This document shows, piece after piece, positions 1-7,169 of a stretch of 10,211 nucleotides of DNA. Positions within the stretch are counted from its first letter, which is position 1. Every line of letters begins with the position of its first letter. The DNA is taken from the NCBI GenBank assembly GCA_903825095.1, contig CAIJZF010000197.1, forward strand, positions 1-10,211, in the 5' to 3' direction. The notes beneath the pieces are model-generated. The model saw nothing but the letters and a program-made list of their open reading frames with translations, was not told the DNA's origin and did no database searches. The position numbers and the translations under genes are program-made. Source of the DNA: an uncultured Bacteroidota bacterium (GTDB lineage: Bacteria > Bacteroidota > Bacteroidia > Chitinophagales > Chitinophagaceae).

Positions 1-874
1 ATAAAAAAACAAAGATAGGATTGTCCATGGGTATGATTTTATTGAATAAAGGAACCAGTAAATGAATGCCAATGACAGCAGCATAAGATAATTGCAGGCC
101 AATGTTCTCTAAATTCTTTATATCAAATAATAGTAAAATTAAAACACCTCCTGCTACCATATTTAATGTAAAAAAATTCGACCCTAAAAACTTACCTATA
201 TAGTAGATACTAAAAAAAACGGCAGCCCTCAGAATGGAAGGGCTAGCGAAAGCCATTAGGGTATAGGTCCAAACACAGCATAACACAACTATAAGTTCAA
301 TAATAATAAATATTTTTTTTCGAGGTAGCCAATGGGTTATGCGTAAAATATTTTTAAAAATAATTTCAAGATGCATGCCACTAATAGCTATGATATGAAT
401 GATACCTAATTGTCTGTAGGCATTAATTAATTCTTTATTAGCGTTATTCTTGACACCCAATAATAAGGATTGTGCAAATACATTGGCCTCAGCAGATTTT
501 ATAGTATTATTTAATTTATGAATGACTGCATTTCTACAAAAGACAATTAATTTTTCGGGATAAGGTATTTGAAATATATTTTTATCACTAGTTATAAAAA
601 ATAGTAAAATACCCCAGCTAAAAAGTATAAGGTATATGGCAATGCCTTCTATAATTTTGGCATGGGGACGAGCAGTAGTAGTCTTAATACCCGAGCGACT
701 CATAATGAATTGTAAAAAAATAAGCGACAATATTAATAAATAACTAGCCTCGCTAATGCTTAGTAGGATTAGCTCTTGTAGAAATAGTTTTGCAAAAATA
801 AGTCCTGCTAATAATAGACTGGCTATAAATATTAAGGGATGAGCTGCTCTGAAATGCTGAGGAGATTTTTCCAT
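1..874 (-). CDS. comEC: ComEC/Rec2-family DNA uptake channel, N-terminal 291 codons (runs off the left edge)
   Basis: Inner-membrane channel family that passes single-stranded DNA into the cytoplasm during natural transformation. The reverse strand is open from ATG 874 to the window edge with no stop. A hydrophobic N-terminus (about residues 13-33, 44-58 and 75-95) is followed by the Competence-domain core: LLLG at 137-140, GIIHIIAISGMHLEII at 157-172, SPSILRAAVFF at 211-221 and GLQLSYAAVIGI at 259-270. These are the family's most conserved segments. The start is fixed because an in-frame TGA lies at 896-898 and ATG 874 is the only ATG between. Only about 40 residues separate the third hydrophobic segment from LLLG, so the periplasmic OB-fold (DUF4131) normally found there seems to be absent. 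Any C-terminal metallo-beta-lactamase-like domain would lie outside the window. The gene starts 79 bases after the methyltransferase stop. Family assignment is confident; a role in transformation is inferred. Confidence 0.88.
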   Translation of the reverse strand, partial: MEKSPQHFRAAHPLIFIASLLLAGLIFAKLFLQELILLSISEASYLLILSLIFLQFIMSRSGIKTTTARPHAKIIEGIAIYLILFSWGILLFFITSDKNIFQIPYPEKLIVFCRNAVIHKLNNTIKSAEANVFAQSLLLGVKNNANKELINAYRQLGIIHIIAISGMHLEIIFKNILRITHWLPRKKIFIIIELIVVLCCVWTYTLMAFASPSILRAAVFFSIYYIGKFLGSNFFTLNMVAGGVLILLLFDIKNLENIGLQLSYAAVIGIHLLVPLFNKIIPMDNPIFVFL

Positions 875-953
875 GCAGCATACTAGCTCATTTTTTCAAT
901 TCTTTTGATGCGGCAAATACGTACTTTATTAATTTCTTAGAACTAGTACTTGG

Positions 954-1655
954 CTAGGCGCCAATTAAAAAAATAACTAATTTTTTATGAAGCTCTGGCA
1001 ATTTTGCTTTCCAGTCCGCCATGGTAGCGGTAACAATAGATTCAGTAGGTCCCGTAATATCCACCCCAATACATAATTTTGTTTGGGGCTTGCAAGAATT
1101 TAAAATAGTTTCTAATAGTTGGTTATTGCGATAAGGGGTTTCTATAAATAACTGTGTGCAATTTCTTTGAATGGCATCGGCTTCCAATGCTTGAATTTTT
1201 TTCTTTCTTTCTGTTACATCAATAGGTAAATAGCCATGAAACTGAAACAAGTTACCATTCATACCACTGGCCATTAAGGAAAGTAGAATTGAAGAAGGCC
1301 CTGTATAAGGTTTAATGGAAACACCCATTTCTTGTGCTGCGGCTACTAGTATTTGTCCAGGATCGGCAATGCCAGCACAGCCTGCCTCAGAAATAATGCC
1401 AATATTTTTTCCTTGCTTGAGTAAATCCTTAAAGGCCTTTATTTGTTCTGCTTCCACTTTGTGAATAGGATACCAACTATAATTATCAATCACCATTTCC
1501 TTCCATAACTTTTTAAAAAAACGCCTTGCTGTTTTTTCTTCTTCCACAAAAAAGGCATCACATTGTGCAATCCATTTTACGACATCTTTGGGCAAGGCTT
1601 CCCAGCCTTCTTCATGTAAAATCATGGGTAGTAAAAAAACTTTTCCTTGGCTCAT
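954..1655 (-). CDS. RsmI-like SAM-dependent methyltransferase (tetrapyrrole-methylase fold)
   Basis: A 233-aa protein of the tetrapyrrole-methylase superfamily, closest to RsmI, which 2'-O-methylates C1402 of 16S rRNA. Visible RsmI-type motifs are VFLLP at 6-10, EEEKTARRFF at 38-47 (RsmI has EDTR.T), IISEAGCAGIADPG at 87-100 (RsmI: VSDAGTPLISDPG), the GPSSILLSLMASG loop at 119-131, FHGYLP at 139-144 and FIETPYRN at 170-177 (RsmI: FYESPHR). The RsmI PTPIGNL start motif is replaced by LPMILHEEG, and the protein is shorter than RsmI (usually about 280 aa), which marks it as the separate RsmI-like paralog common in Bacteroidota. Its exact substrate is unknown, so no symbol is given. Its ATG shares one base with the stop codon of the upstream EI24 gene (TAATG), which points to translational coupling and one operon. 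Confidence 0.87.
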   Translation of the reverse strand: MSQGKVFLLPMILHEEGWEALPKDVVKWIAQCDAFFVEEEKTARRFFKKLWKEMVIDNYSWYPIHKVEAEQIKAFKDLLKQGKNIGIISEAGCAGIADPGQILVAAAQEMGVSIKPYTGPSSILLSLMASGMNGNLFQFHGYLPIDVTERKKKIQALEADAIQRNCTQLFIETPYRNNQLLETILNSCKPQTKLCIGVDITGPTESIVTATMADWKAKLPELHKKLVIFLIGA

Positions 1656-2416
1656 TATGCTTTGTCTTTAAGTTCTTGTGTATTTAATTGCGCTGCAATA
1701 AGTGAATAAAAAGGGGCAGTAATCCAACCTATAATAGGCAATAGGTGCATCATATAAAATAATAGTCCATTACCAATGGGCAAACCCTTGTGGTTATTGA
1801 CATAGCTGGCCGAAGCCACTTTATTTTGTTTTTCTGTAGCCAGTCCATAATCAAGCATAGCATAACCAAAGAAATAACATTCTAATATAATAGTGAAAAA
1901 AGGAGTAAACCAACCTACAATAGGTAAGGTACAAATAATGACTATGGGAATGAGGTAGACTGTTTGCCATAATAAATTAGTGACATTCAATAACCAGGCC
2001 CTAAGTACTAATTTTTGATAGGCCCTTCTATTAAATATAAAGACTTCATTTTTATTAATAGCTTCGATGCGTAAATGAAAATAAGAGAAGTAAGGAGCAA
2101 ATAAAAACAAAAATAAATATTTGAATAAGGCGAAATAAAACAAGAGTAAGGTAAACCATAACCAGAAACTTCCCATGGTGATAAAAAAGCCAATTAAATC
2201 ACTACTTAAATTATCTACCCAAGACTTCAATCCTGTTCTTAAAATAATCGCTTCAATAAAAAAACTAGAAGACTGACTAAAATAGTTCATCCCTACTAAA
2301 AACAAATAAGCATAGATAATACCAGGTAGGATCATCCACTTCCACAACTTATGCTGAAGAATAAAACGGTGTGCAGTAAAATAGGCACGAATGGCTAGAA
2401 TGAGTTCTTTAAGCAA
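1655..2416 (-). CDS. EI24-domain (CysZ-like) integral membrane protein, TTG start
   Basis: A 253-aa multi-pass inner-membrane protein. Hydrophobic segments lie near residues 28-44, 75-112 (probably two passes), 143-165, 167-188 and 214-240. The amphipathic start (LKELILAIRAYFTAHRFI), the LPIVGWFTPFF segment at 164-174 and the LLPIIGWITAPF segment near 225-236 are typical of the EI24/CysZ family. Some members transport sulfate, but the function of the Bacteroidota members is not established. The start is TTG: an in-frame TAG lies at 2429-2431, no ATG lies between it and TTG 2416, and the first internal Met (residue 28) is already inside the first membrane segment. A TAnnTTTG-like box 13 bases upstream supports a short-leader transcript. 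The stop overlaps the next start by one base. Confidence 0.83.
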   Translation of the reverse strand: MLKELILAIRAYFTAHRFILQHKLWKWMILPGIIYAYLFLVGMNYFSQSSSFFIEAIILRTGLKSWVDNLSSDLIGFFITMGSFWLWFTLLLFYFALFKYLFLFLFAPYFSYFHLRIEAINKNEVFIFNRRAYQKLVLRAWLLNVTNLLWQTVYLIPIVIICTLPIVGWFTPFFTIILECYFFGYAMLDYGLATEKQNKVASASYVNNHKGLPIGNGLLFYMMHLLPIIGWITAPFYSLIAAQLNTQELKDKA

Positions 2417-2429
2417 CTGGTAGTTTTGC

Positions 2430-2437
2430 TAAAGATA
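2430..2437 (-). promoter_or_regulatory. Putative Bacteroidota -7 box upstream of the EI24 gene
   Basis: On the minus strand this reads TATCTTTA, seven of eight matches to the Bacteroidota sigma-ABfr -7 consensus TAnnTTTG. A TTC triplet about 18 bases further upstream is a weak -33 candidate (consensus TTG). It would give an mRNA beginning only about 6-9 bases before the TTG start. The call rests on consensus matching alone. Confidence 0.35.
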
Positions 2438-2462
2438 CGAACTAGTCTTAATCTAGAAGGCA

Positions 2463-3116
2463 TTAGGATTGCATTTTAGTGCCAAAGGCAAGATCGCCAG
2501 CGTCGCCTAAGCCAGGTATTATATAGCTTTTATCATTCAAAGTCTCGTCAATATCACCACACCAAATAGGGATGTCTTTACCTAGTGCGGCTTGAACCTT
2601 CTCTATACCTTCTTTACTAGCAATAGCTACTACAATATGTATTTCCTTGGGTTTATATATTTTAGTTAGTGCATGAATGGTTTGTATCAAAGAAGCGCCG
2701 GTGGCCAGCATAGGGTCGGAAACAATTAAAATTCTATTATTCAAATCGGGGCAACTCAAGTATTCAATACTTATTTCAAAACTTCCATTGTCATGGTGTT
2801 TGCGATAGGCCGATATAAAAGCATTGTCTGCTTTATCAAAATAATTCAACATGCCTTGGTGTAAGGGCAGTCCAGCTCTTAATATAGTAGCGAGTACAGG
2901 TTGTTCTTCTAATACTTTTGATTCATGAATACCTAATGGAGTTTTTGTAGCCTGTATTCTAGAAGGCATTAACTTACTCATTTCATATGCTGCTACTTCA
3001 CCAATTCTTTCTAAGTTTCTTCTAAAACGCATTCTGTCATTTTGAACATTGACATCTCTTAATTCAGCAATCCAATTACTCATTAAACTATGTTTCTCGC
3101 TTAAATGATGTACCAT
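2463..3116 (-). CDS. upp: Uracil phosphoribosyltransferase
   Basis: Salvage enzyme that converts uracil and PRPP to UMP and diphosphate in the cytoplasm. The 217-aa length is normal for the family. The diagnostic motifs are all present: ILRAGLPLHQGML at 78-90, the PRPP-binding loop VSDPMLATGAS at 132-142 and the uracil-binding segment PGLGDAGDLAFGTK at 201-214. FRRNLERIGEVAAYE (31-45) matches the Bacteroidota version of the N-terminal helix. MVHHLSEKHS fits the usual N-terminus, so the upstream ATG is preferred over Met12. It starts 42 bases after ade, in the same direction, so the two nucleobase-salvage genes are probably co-transcribed. No terminator is evident between them. Confidence 0.96.
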   Translation of the reverse strand: MVHHLSEKHSLMSNWIAELRDVNVQNDRMRFRRNLERIGEVAAYEMSKLMPSRIQATKTPLGIHESKVLEEQPVLATILRAGLPLHQGMLNYFDKADNAFISAYRKHHDNGSFEISIEYLSCPDLNNRILIVSDPMLATGASLIQTIHALTKIYKPKEIHIVVAIASKEGIEKVQAALGKDIPIWCGDIDETLNDKSYIIPGLGDAGDLAFGTKMQS

Positions 3117-3158
3117 GGTTTCTATTTTTTTTCAAATCTAAGTTTCTTCCTTCCTATT

Positions 3159-4793
3159 TTAAAATAATTTAAAGCTGTCTCCATCAAAAAGGCCTTTATC
3201 GCTCAATTTAAGATGCGGAATAACTAGTAAAGCCATAAAACTAAGTGTCATAAATGGGGAGCCAAGCCTTGATCCCAAACTTTTCGCCATGATGTCTAAA
3301 GCTGTATAGTCGGCGGCTACTTTATAAGGATCTTCTAAGCTCATAAGCCCAGCCACAGGTAATCCCATTACTTTTAATTCATTACCGCTTACACAGCTAA
3401 TACCTCCTTGCTCTTTAATGACAAGGTTGATGGCTTTTACAATATCGGCATCAGATACACCCACGGCTATAATATTATGACTATCGTGTGCTACGGTAGA
3501 GGCGATGGCTCCACTTTTAAAACCAAAGTTTTTTATAAAGGCCATTTTAGGGGCAGCTGCAAAATACCTATTATAAACCACCATTTTTAAAACATCAGAT
3601 TCGGTATCAGATACAATTTTACCAGCATCTAGCTTTGGACTTAGCCATAATTTATTTGTGATAAGCTGCCCATCGATGGCTTCTATTACTGCGATTTTAT
3701 TATTTTGATGCGGATATTCATCTAAACTAATTTGAATATTATTTTCTTCAATACTAGCTGCATCAAATTTATTAATGGCTTTTTCACTTACGGCTTCAAT
3801 AAATGAATTTCCATTTTCTGCAACCAATGCTCCTTTAATATAAGTTTGATTTACTTTAAAAGAAATAAGATCTTCCACCACAATAAAATTAGCAGCATCA
3901 CCTATTTGCATTTTACCTGTAGGTAATTTATAATGGTCCACAGGATTTATGCAGGCAGCCCTTAATACAAGTAAGGGGTCAATGCCCTTTGCTACTGCGC
4001 GTGCGCATAAACTATTTATATGACCTTCTACTAAACTATCCGGGTGTTTATCATCACTACAAAGCATAATCATGGAAGGATGGTCCTCAATTAATTCATA
4101 CAAGGCTTCAAAATTTTTAGCAGCACTACCTTCCCTAATTAAAATTTTCATCCCATGTTCTAATTTATCCAAAGCTTCTTCTATGGTAAAGCATTCGTGA
4201 TCGGTACTAATACCTGCTTCAATATATTTTTTAGCATCTTCTGCTCTTAGTCCGGGAGCATGTCCATCCACAGGTTTGCCTAATTTATGCGCGGAGGCAA
4301 TTTTTTTCATTACTTCATCGTCTTTACTTAAAACGCCAGGGAAATTCATCATCTCACTTAAATAATAAATATCGGGGTTGGCTAATAAACTAGCCACATC
4401 CTTACTATTAATTGCAGCACCTGCTGTTTCAAAAACAGTGGCAGGCACACAGCTAGGCGCCCCAAAGAAAAAGTGAAAAGGAACTTTTTTGCCATTGTCA
4501 ATCATATACTGCACCCCTTCCATACCACAAACATTGGCAATTTCATGAGGGTCACTGATGGTTCCAATGGTGCCATGGGTAACGGCTAAACGAGCAAAAG
4601 AACTAGGAATAAGCATACTACTTTCTACATGCACATGGGCGTCAATAAAGCCAGGTAGTAAATACTGCATAGGGGCTTCAGTAGTAGATTCAATGGACTC
4701 AATGATGCCATTTTGAACCCTAATAGTAGCGGGGTAAATATGCTTTTTAAGAATATCTACATATTGACCTGAAATGGAGAAGGAATTGCCCAT
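3159..4793 (-). CDS. ade: Adenine deaminase
   Basis: Metal-dependent amidohydrolase that converts adenine to hypoxanthine and ammonia, feeding adenine into the guanine and IMP pools. The 544-aa protein has the full family layout. Metal ligands include HVH at 53-55 in [13 protein letters not shown] and further expected sites in SEMMNFPGV at 146-154, DGHAPG at 176-181 and DHECF at 198-202. CSDDKHPD at 245-252 matches the family's C(S/T)DDRHPD signature, and SDPHEIANV lies at 80-88. The C-terminal domain has AVGVSDADI and the [20 protein letters not shown] stretch characteristic of Ade. ATG 4793 is 15 bases after the stop of the upstream outer-membrane protein gene, and a perfect AT-rich inverted repeat spans that junction. 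Spacing allows co-transcription with that gene and with upp downstream. Confidence 0.96.
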   Translation of the reverse strand: MGNSFSISGQYVDILKKHIYPATIRVQNGIIESIESTTEAPMQYLLPGFIDAHVHVESSMLIPSSFARLAVTHGTIGTISDPHEIANVCGMEGVQYMIDNGKKVPFHFFFGAPSCVPATVFETAGAAINSKDVASLLANPDIYYLSEMMNFPGVLSKDDEVMKKIASAHKLGKPVDGHAPGLRAEDAKKYIEAGISTDHECFTIEEALDKLEHGMKILIREGSAAKNFEALYELIEDHPSMIMLCSDDKHPDSLVEGHINSLCARAVAKGIDPLLVLRAACINPVDHYKLPTGKMQIGDAANFIVVEDLISFKVNQTYIKGALVAENGNSFIEAVSEKAINKFDAASIEENNIQISLDEYPHQNNKIAVIEAIDGQLITNKLWLSPKLDAGKIVSDTESDVLKMVVYNRYFAAAPKMAFIKNFGFKSGAIASTVAHDSHNIIAVGVSDADIVKAINLVIKEQGGISCVSGNELKVMGLPVAGLMSLEDPYKVAADYTALDIMAKSLGSRLGSPFMTLSFMALLVIPHLKLSDKGLFDGDSFKLF

Positions 4794-4796
4794 ACG

Positions 4797-4820
4797 TTTA
4801 ATTTGCTATCACAAATTAAA
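4797..4820. repeat. Perfect 9-bp inverted repeat spanning the DUF5916 stop and ade leader
   Basis: The arms TTTAATTTG (4797-4805) and CAAATTAAA (4812-4820) are perfectly complementary and separated by a 6-base loop. The loop contains the TGA stop of the upstream gene (4809-4811) followed directly by TAG. In the transcript the stem ends three bases before the ade ATG. Only one pair is G-C and no U-run follows, so it is a weak terminator at best. It may affect ade initiation or mRNA processing, or be a chance product of AT-rich sequence. Confidence 0.5.
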
Positions 4821-7067
4821 CCAATAATTGAACTTAAAGATAAGCGCTCTGTTTTTATTTTTAAGCATTGGGTCGGTGTAGTAGTTGTCGGTATAGACTA
4901 AGAAGAAGTCGCTCATAGGTTTGTACCTGTATTGCAAACGGCTATTGATGTTGAAATTATTGGTTTGCGTATTAAATTGTACAAAAGTGGTCCAGAACAA
5001 CTTGGTATTAAAGTTGTATTCTAATTTAGGAGCAATTAAAATTAAATTGTTGTTTCCATAAATTTTAGGCAGTTGAATTTTATCTATTTCTGCGTTCAAT
5101 GAAAAACTTAAATGGGGCTGGTTTCTCCATATAATACCTGCTCCAAGTCCTGTAATATTTCCATTGTAGTATTGTCCTAAGGTCATCATGGTATTCCAGC
5201 TAAACATTTTACGCATATCAGAATAATACATCAAATTGAATTGACCATATTTATAGGTACCTGAAGGTAGGGGGATGCCATCCCCAGGTTGGGTGGGGTA
5301 CAATAAATTAAGATTTGAATTGGTGAACTTTAAAGACAAACCTGAACTGTTTCTGTACTCTGTTTTTATATCTAAACTGGTCTCGTGTTCACTAAAGCTA
5401 TTGTCTGCATTAAATACGATGAAGTTTTCAAGTGAAAATTCTATTCTGCCAATTTTCCCATTATTTATAAATATCCTTTTACTAATGTTCGCGTAAACAT
5501 CTTTATATCCCACTCGTATGGTCGTATCTCTCAAAGCATCATAATTATCAATTCTTTGGACATAGCCCATATCGGTATAATAATTTTTCCCTACATTGCC
5601 TGCTTGTCCAAATAAACGCCAGTTGTTGATGGTTCTAGAAAAAGAAGCTTCATAAAATGCATCCTTATTATTAATGGTAGGCTTGATGGATTGATGATAA
5701 CTAATATCTGCTTTTTTGGTACCCTCGTTATTGGCTAAGGTTAAACTCATGCCAGCATTTCTTCCATATTGATCCATTGGATTTTTTTTAATTTCTGCAG
5801 CAGAAATAAAATTCTCTCTATTTAAAAAATAAGTTTTGATTAAAGATCTTTGCCAAAATCTTTTTTGAATGGTGAATGCTGAAAAGTTTTCAGGTGAATA
5901 ACTTCCTTTGGCACCAGTTTGCATATTCATCATTCCAATTCTAGTACTTGAGTTTAAGTTACCAGAAACTCTTGCCCCGAGTAATATAGGTATGGTATTA
6001 CCTTCCTTGTCAAGTCCAATGGTTCTAGAATAAAATGGACTAATAAAGTAATTCCCTAAGCTGGAAAATAAGTCGCCATTCTCTAAAAAAAAGGCTCTTT
6101 TTTCTGGTAAAAAAATATTGAAACGTGTTAGGTTGGTTACTTGTTGATCCACTTCCACTTGGGAGAAATCGGGATTGACAGTTACATCTAAATTTAAAGA
6201 AGAACTCAGTGTTAATTTAGCATCAAAGCCAACATTACCTTTATTTTGAAGCGATTTTTTATTTTCATCATCGGTGGTTGAATTTCCAGTGATGTAAGGA
6301 AGTAATATTTTATTTAGACTTGATTTGGGAGGGGCAGTAGGCCAATTTAAAACACCCATATAGCCTAAATCATAGGATTTAAAAATAGGCGGTACCCTAG
6401 TCCAACAACTGTATTCATTGCTTTGCAAATCACCTCTTAAAAAATTAATACCCCAAAATTGTTGCTTGTTATTATACCTCAATGATTTTAATGGAATAGC
6501 AATTTCTCCAATCCAATAACCTGCATACATTTTAGTAGCAGAGTTCCATTTGGTGTCCCAGCTCCAAGAAAGTTTTTCTTCGGTATTAGTGGTGAGTTCA
6601 TCTTCTGATTGAACATTTTTAGCACTTAGGGTAAAAATATAACCATTTGTTTTTTGACCAGCAGGATCCAATAAAATAGCAACACAATCAGATCCTTCAT
6701 AACCCACATCTCTTTTTAAACTTTTAATAATTTGTTCTTCTTTAGCATATACTTTAAAAGCGAAGTAAATATTTTTATCATCATAGGTCATTAGTACTTC
6801 TGTCTGCTGTTTTGGGTCTCCTATATTATTGGGATATTTTTTTATAAAATTCTTGGCCAGTACTGCTGTTTTCCAAACAGGTTCATTTAAAATTCCATCC
6901 AATACAATTTGGCTGGTGGTGGGTTGAATATTTACTTGAAATTCTTTTTGAAACTCTGAAATATTTTGAGCTTGACTGCAGTAACCCAAAATGACCAATG
7001 CTAAAAGCAAAGAAAGCTTTCGTAATGATTTCATTAAAAAAGGGTGGCTCAATTTTGGATATTTCAT
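4809..7067 (-). CDS. CBM9-like/DUF5916 outer-membrane beta-barrel protein, intact copy
   Basis: A 752-aa exported protein. A positively charged n-region (SLRK, 14-17) and hydrophobic core (18-29) end at SQAQ, a normal signal-peptidase I site. Residues about 45-245 form a CBM9-like beta-sandwich (IVLDGILNEPVW at 54-65, VQSEDEL, WSWDTKW). From about 250 onward is DUF5916, with its hallmark NPDFSQVEVDQQVTNLTRF (298-316) and LPEKRAFFLEN (320-330). Many amphipathic strands end in FKFNYWFNL, whose terminal aromatic pattern suits outer-membrane barrel assembly. Substrate and activity are unknown for the family, and the CBM9-like domain suggests ligand binding at the surface. The start is supported by the paralog, which has the same MKYP start and the same upstream sequence. 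The gene sits between its frameshifted paralog and ade. Confidence 0.88.
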   Translation of the reverse strand: MKYPKLSHPFLMKSLRKLSLLLALVILGYCSQAQNISEFQKEFQVNIQPTTSQIVLDGILNEPVWKTAVLAKNFIKKYPNNIGDPKQQTEVLMTYDDKNIYFAFKVYAKEEQIIKSLKRDVGYEGSDCVAILLDPAGQKTNGYIFTLSAKNVQSEDELTTNTEEKLSWSWDTKWNSATKMYAGYWIGEIAIPLKSLRYNNKQQFWGINFLRGDLQSNEYSCWTRVPPIFKSYDLGYMGVLNWPTAPPKSSLNKILLPYITGNSTTDDENKKSLQNKGNVGFDAKLTLSSSLNLDVTVNPDFSQVEVDQQVTNLTRFNIFLPEKRAFFLENGDLFSSLGNYFISPFYSRTIGLDKEGNTIPILLGARVSGNLNSSTRIGMMNMQTGAKGSYSPENFSAFTIQKRFWQRSLIKTYFLNRENFISAAEIKKNPMDQYGRNAGMSLTLANNEGTKKADISYHQSIKPTINNKDAFYEASFSRTINNWRLFGQAGNVGKNYYTDMGYVQRIDNYDALRDTTIRVGYKDVYANISKRIFINNGKIGRIEFSLENFIVFNADNSFSEHETSLDIKTEYRNSSGLSLKFTNSNLNLLYPTQPGDGIPLPSGTYKYGQFNLMYYSDMRKMFSWNTMMTLGQYYNGNITGLGAGIIWRNQPHLSFSLNAEIDKIQLPKIYGNNNLILIAPKLEYNFNTKLFWTTFVQFNTQTNNFNINSRLQYRYKPMSDFFLVYTDNYYTDPMLKNKNRALIFKFNYWFNL

Positions 7068-7082
7068 TAGGGTGCAAATATC
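7054..7082 (-). repeat. 29-bp direct repeat, copy A: start codon and upstream element of the intact DUF5916 gene
   Basis: This block is identical base for base to 9393-9421 in front of the paralog. It covers the first 14 or so coding bases and the 15 bases before the ATG. A further 10-base match, ATGTAATTAA (plus strand, 7087-7096), occurs at the same distance beyond the block in both copies. Identity through non-coding bases suggests a shared regulatory element or recent duplication or conversion. Confidence 0.85.
7075..7082 (-). promoter_or_regulatory. Putative -7 promoter box of the intact DUF5916 gene
   Basis: On the minus strand this reads GATATTTG, seven of eight matches to TAnnTTTG, and is followed by CACCCTA and then the ATG. 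The predicted transcript would begin within a few bases of the start codon. No good TTG box is visible at the expected -33 distance, but TTAATTACAT lies four bases upstream and is shared with the paralog. Confidence 0.4.
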
Positions 7083-7143
7083 CTTTATGTAATTAAGAAA
7101 TCTTAAGAACTTGCCTGTTTTTTTGAAGAAAATAGATGAATGG

Positions 7144-7169
7144 AGCTATTAAAGGTTGAACCAATAGCT
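7144..7169. repeat. Inverted repeat at the 3' end of the frameshifted DUF5916 gene
   Basis: The arms AGCTATT (7144-7150) and AATAGCT (7163-7169) are complementary across a 12-base loop and overlap the TAA stop (7149-7151). In the transcript no run of U follows immediately, so this is a poor intrinsic terminator. It occupies the same place as the inverted repeat at the end of the intact paralog, but its sequence is different. Confidence 0.35.

Noticed and set aside
883..891. Three-codon upstream ORF (ATG AGC TAG) just before the comEC start
   Set aside because: Too short to distinguish from chance in AT-rich sequence; nothing else suggests attenuation.
5275..5496. Short plus-strand open frames here and at 3408-3590
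   Set aside because: They lie wholly inside well-supported minus-strand genes (DUF5916, ade), match no family I recognise and look like antisense shadows.
6978..6998. A lipobox-like LGYC at the end of the intact DUF5916 signal peptide
   Set aside because: Tyr at -1 does not fit a lipobox, and the paralog has Phe in place of the Cys. SQAQ fits ordinary signal-peptidase cleavage.
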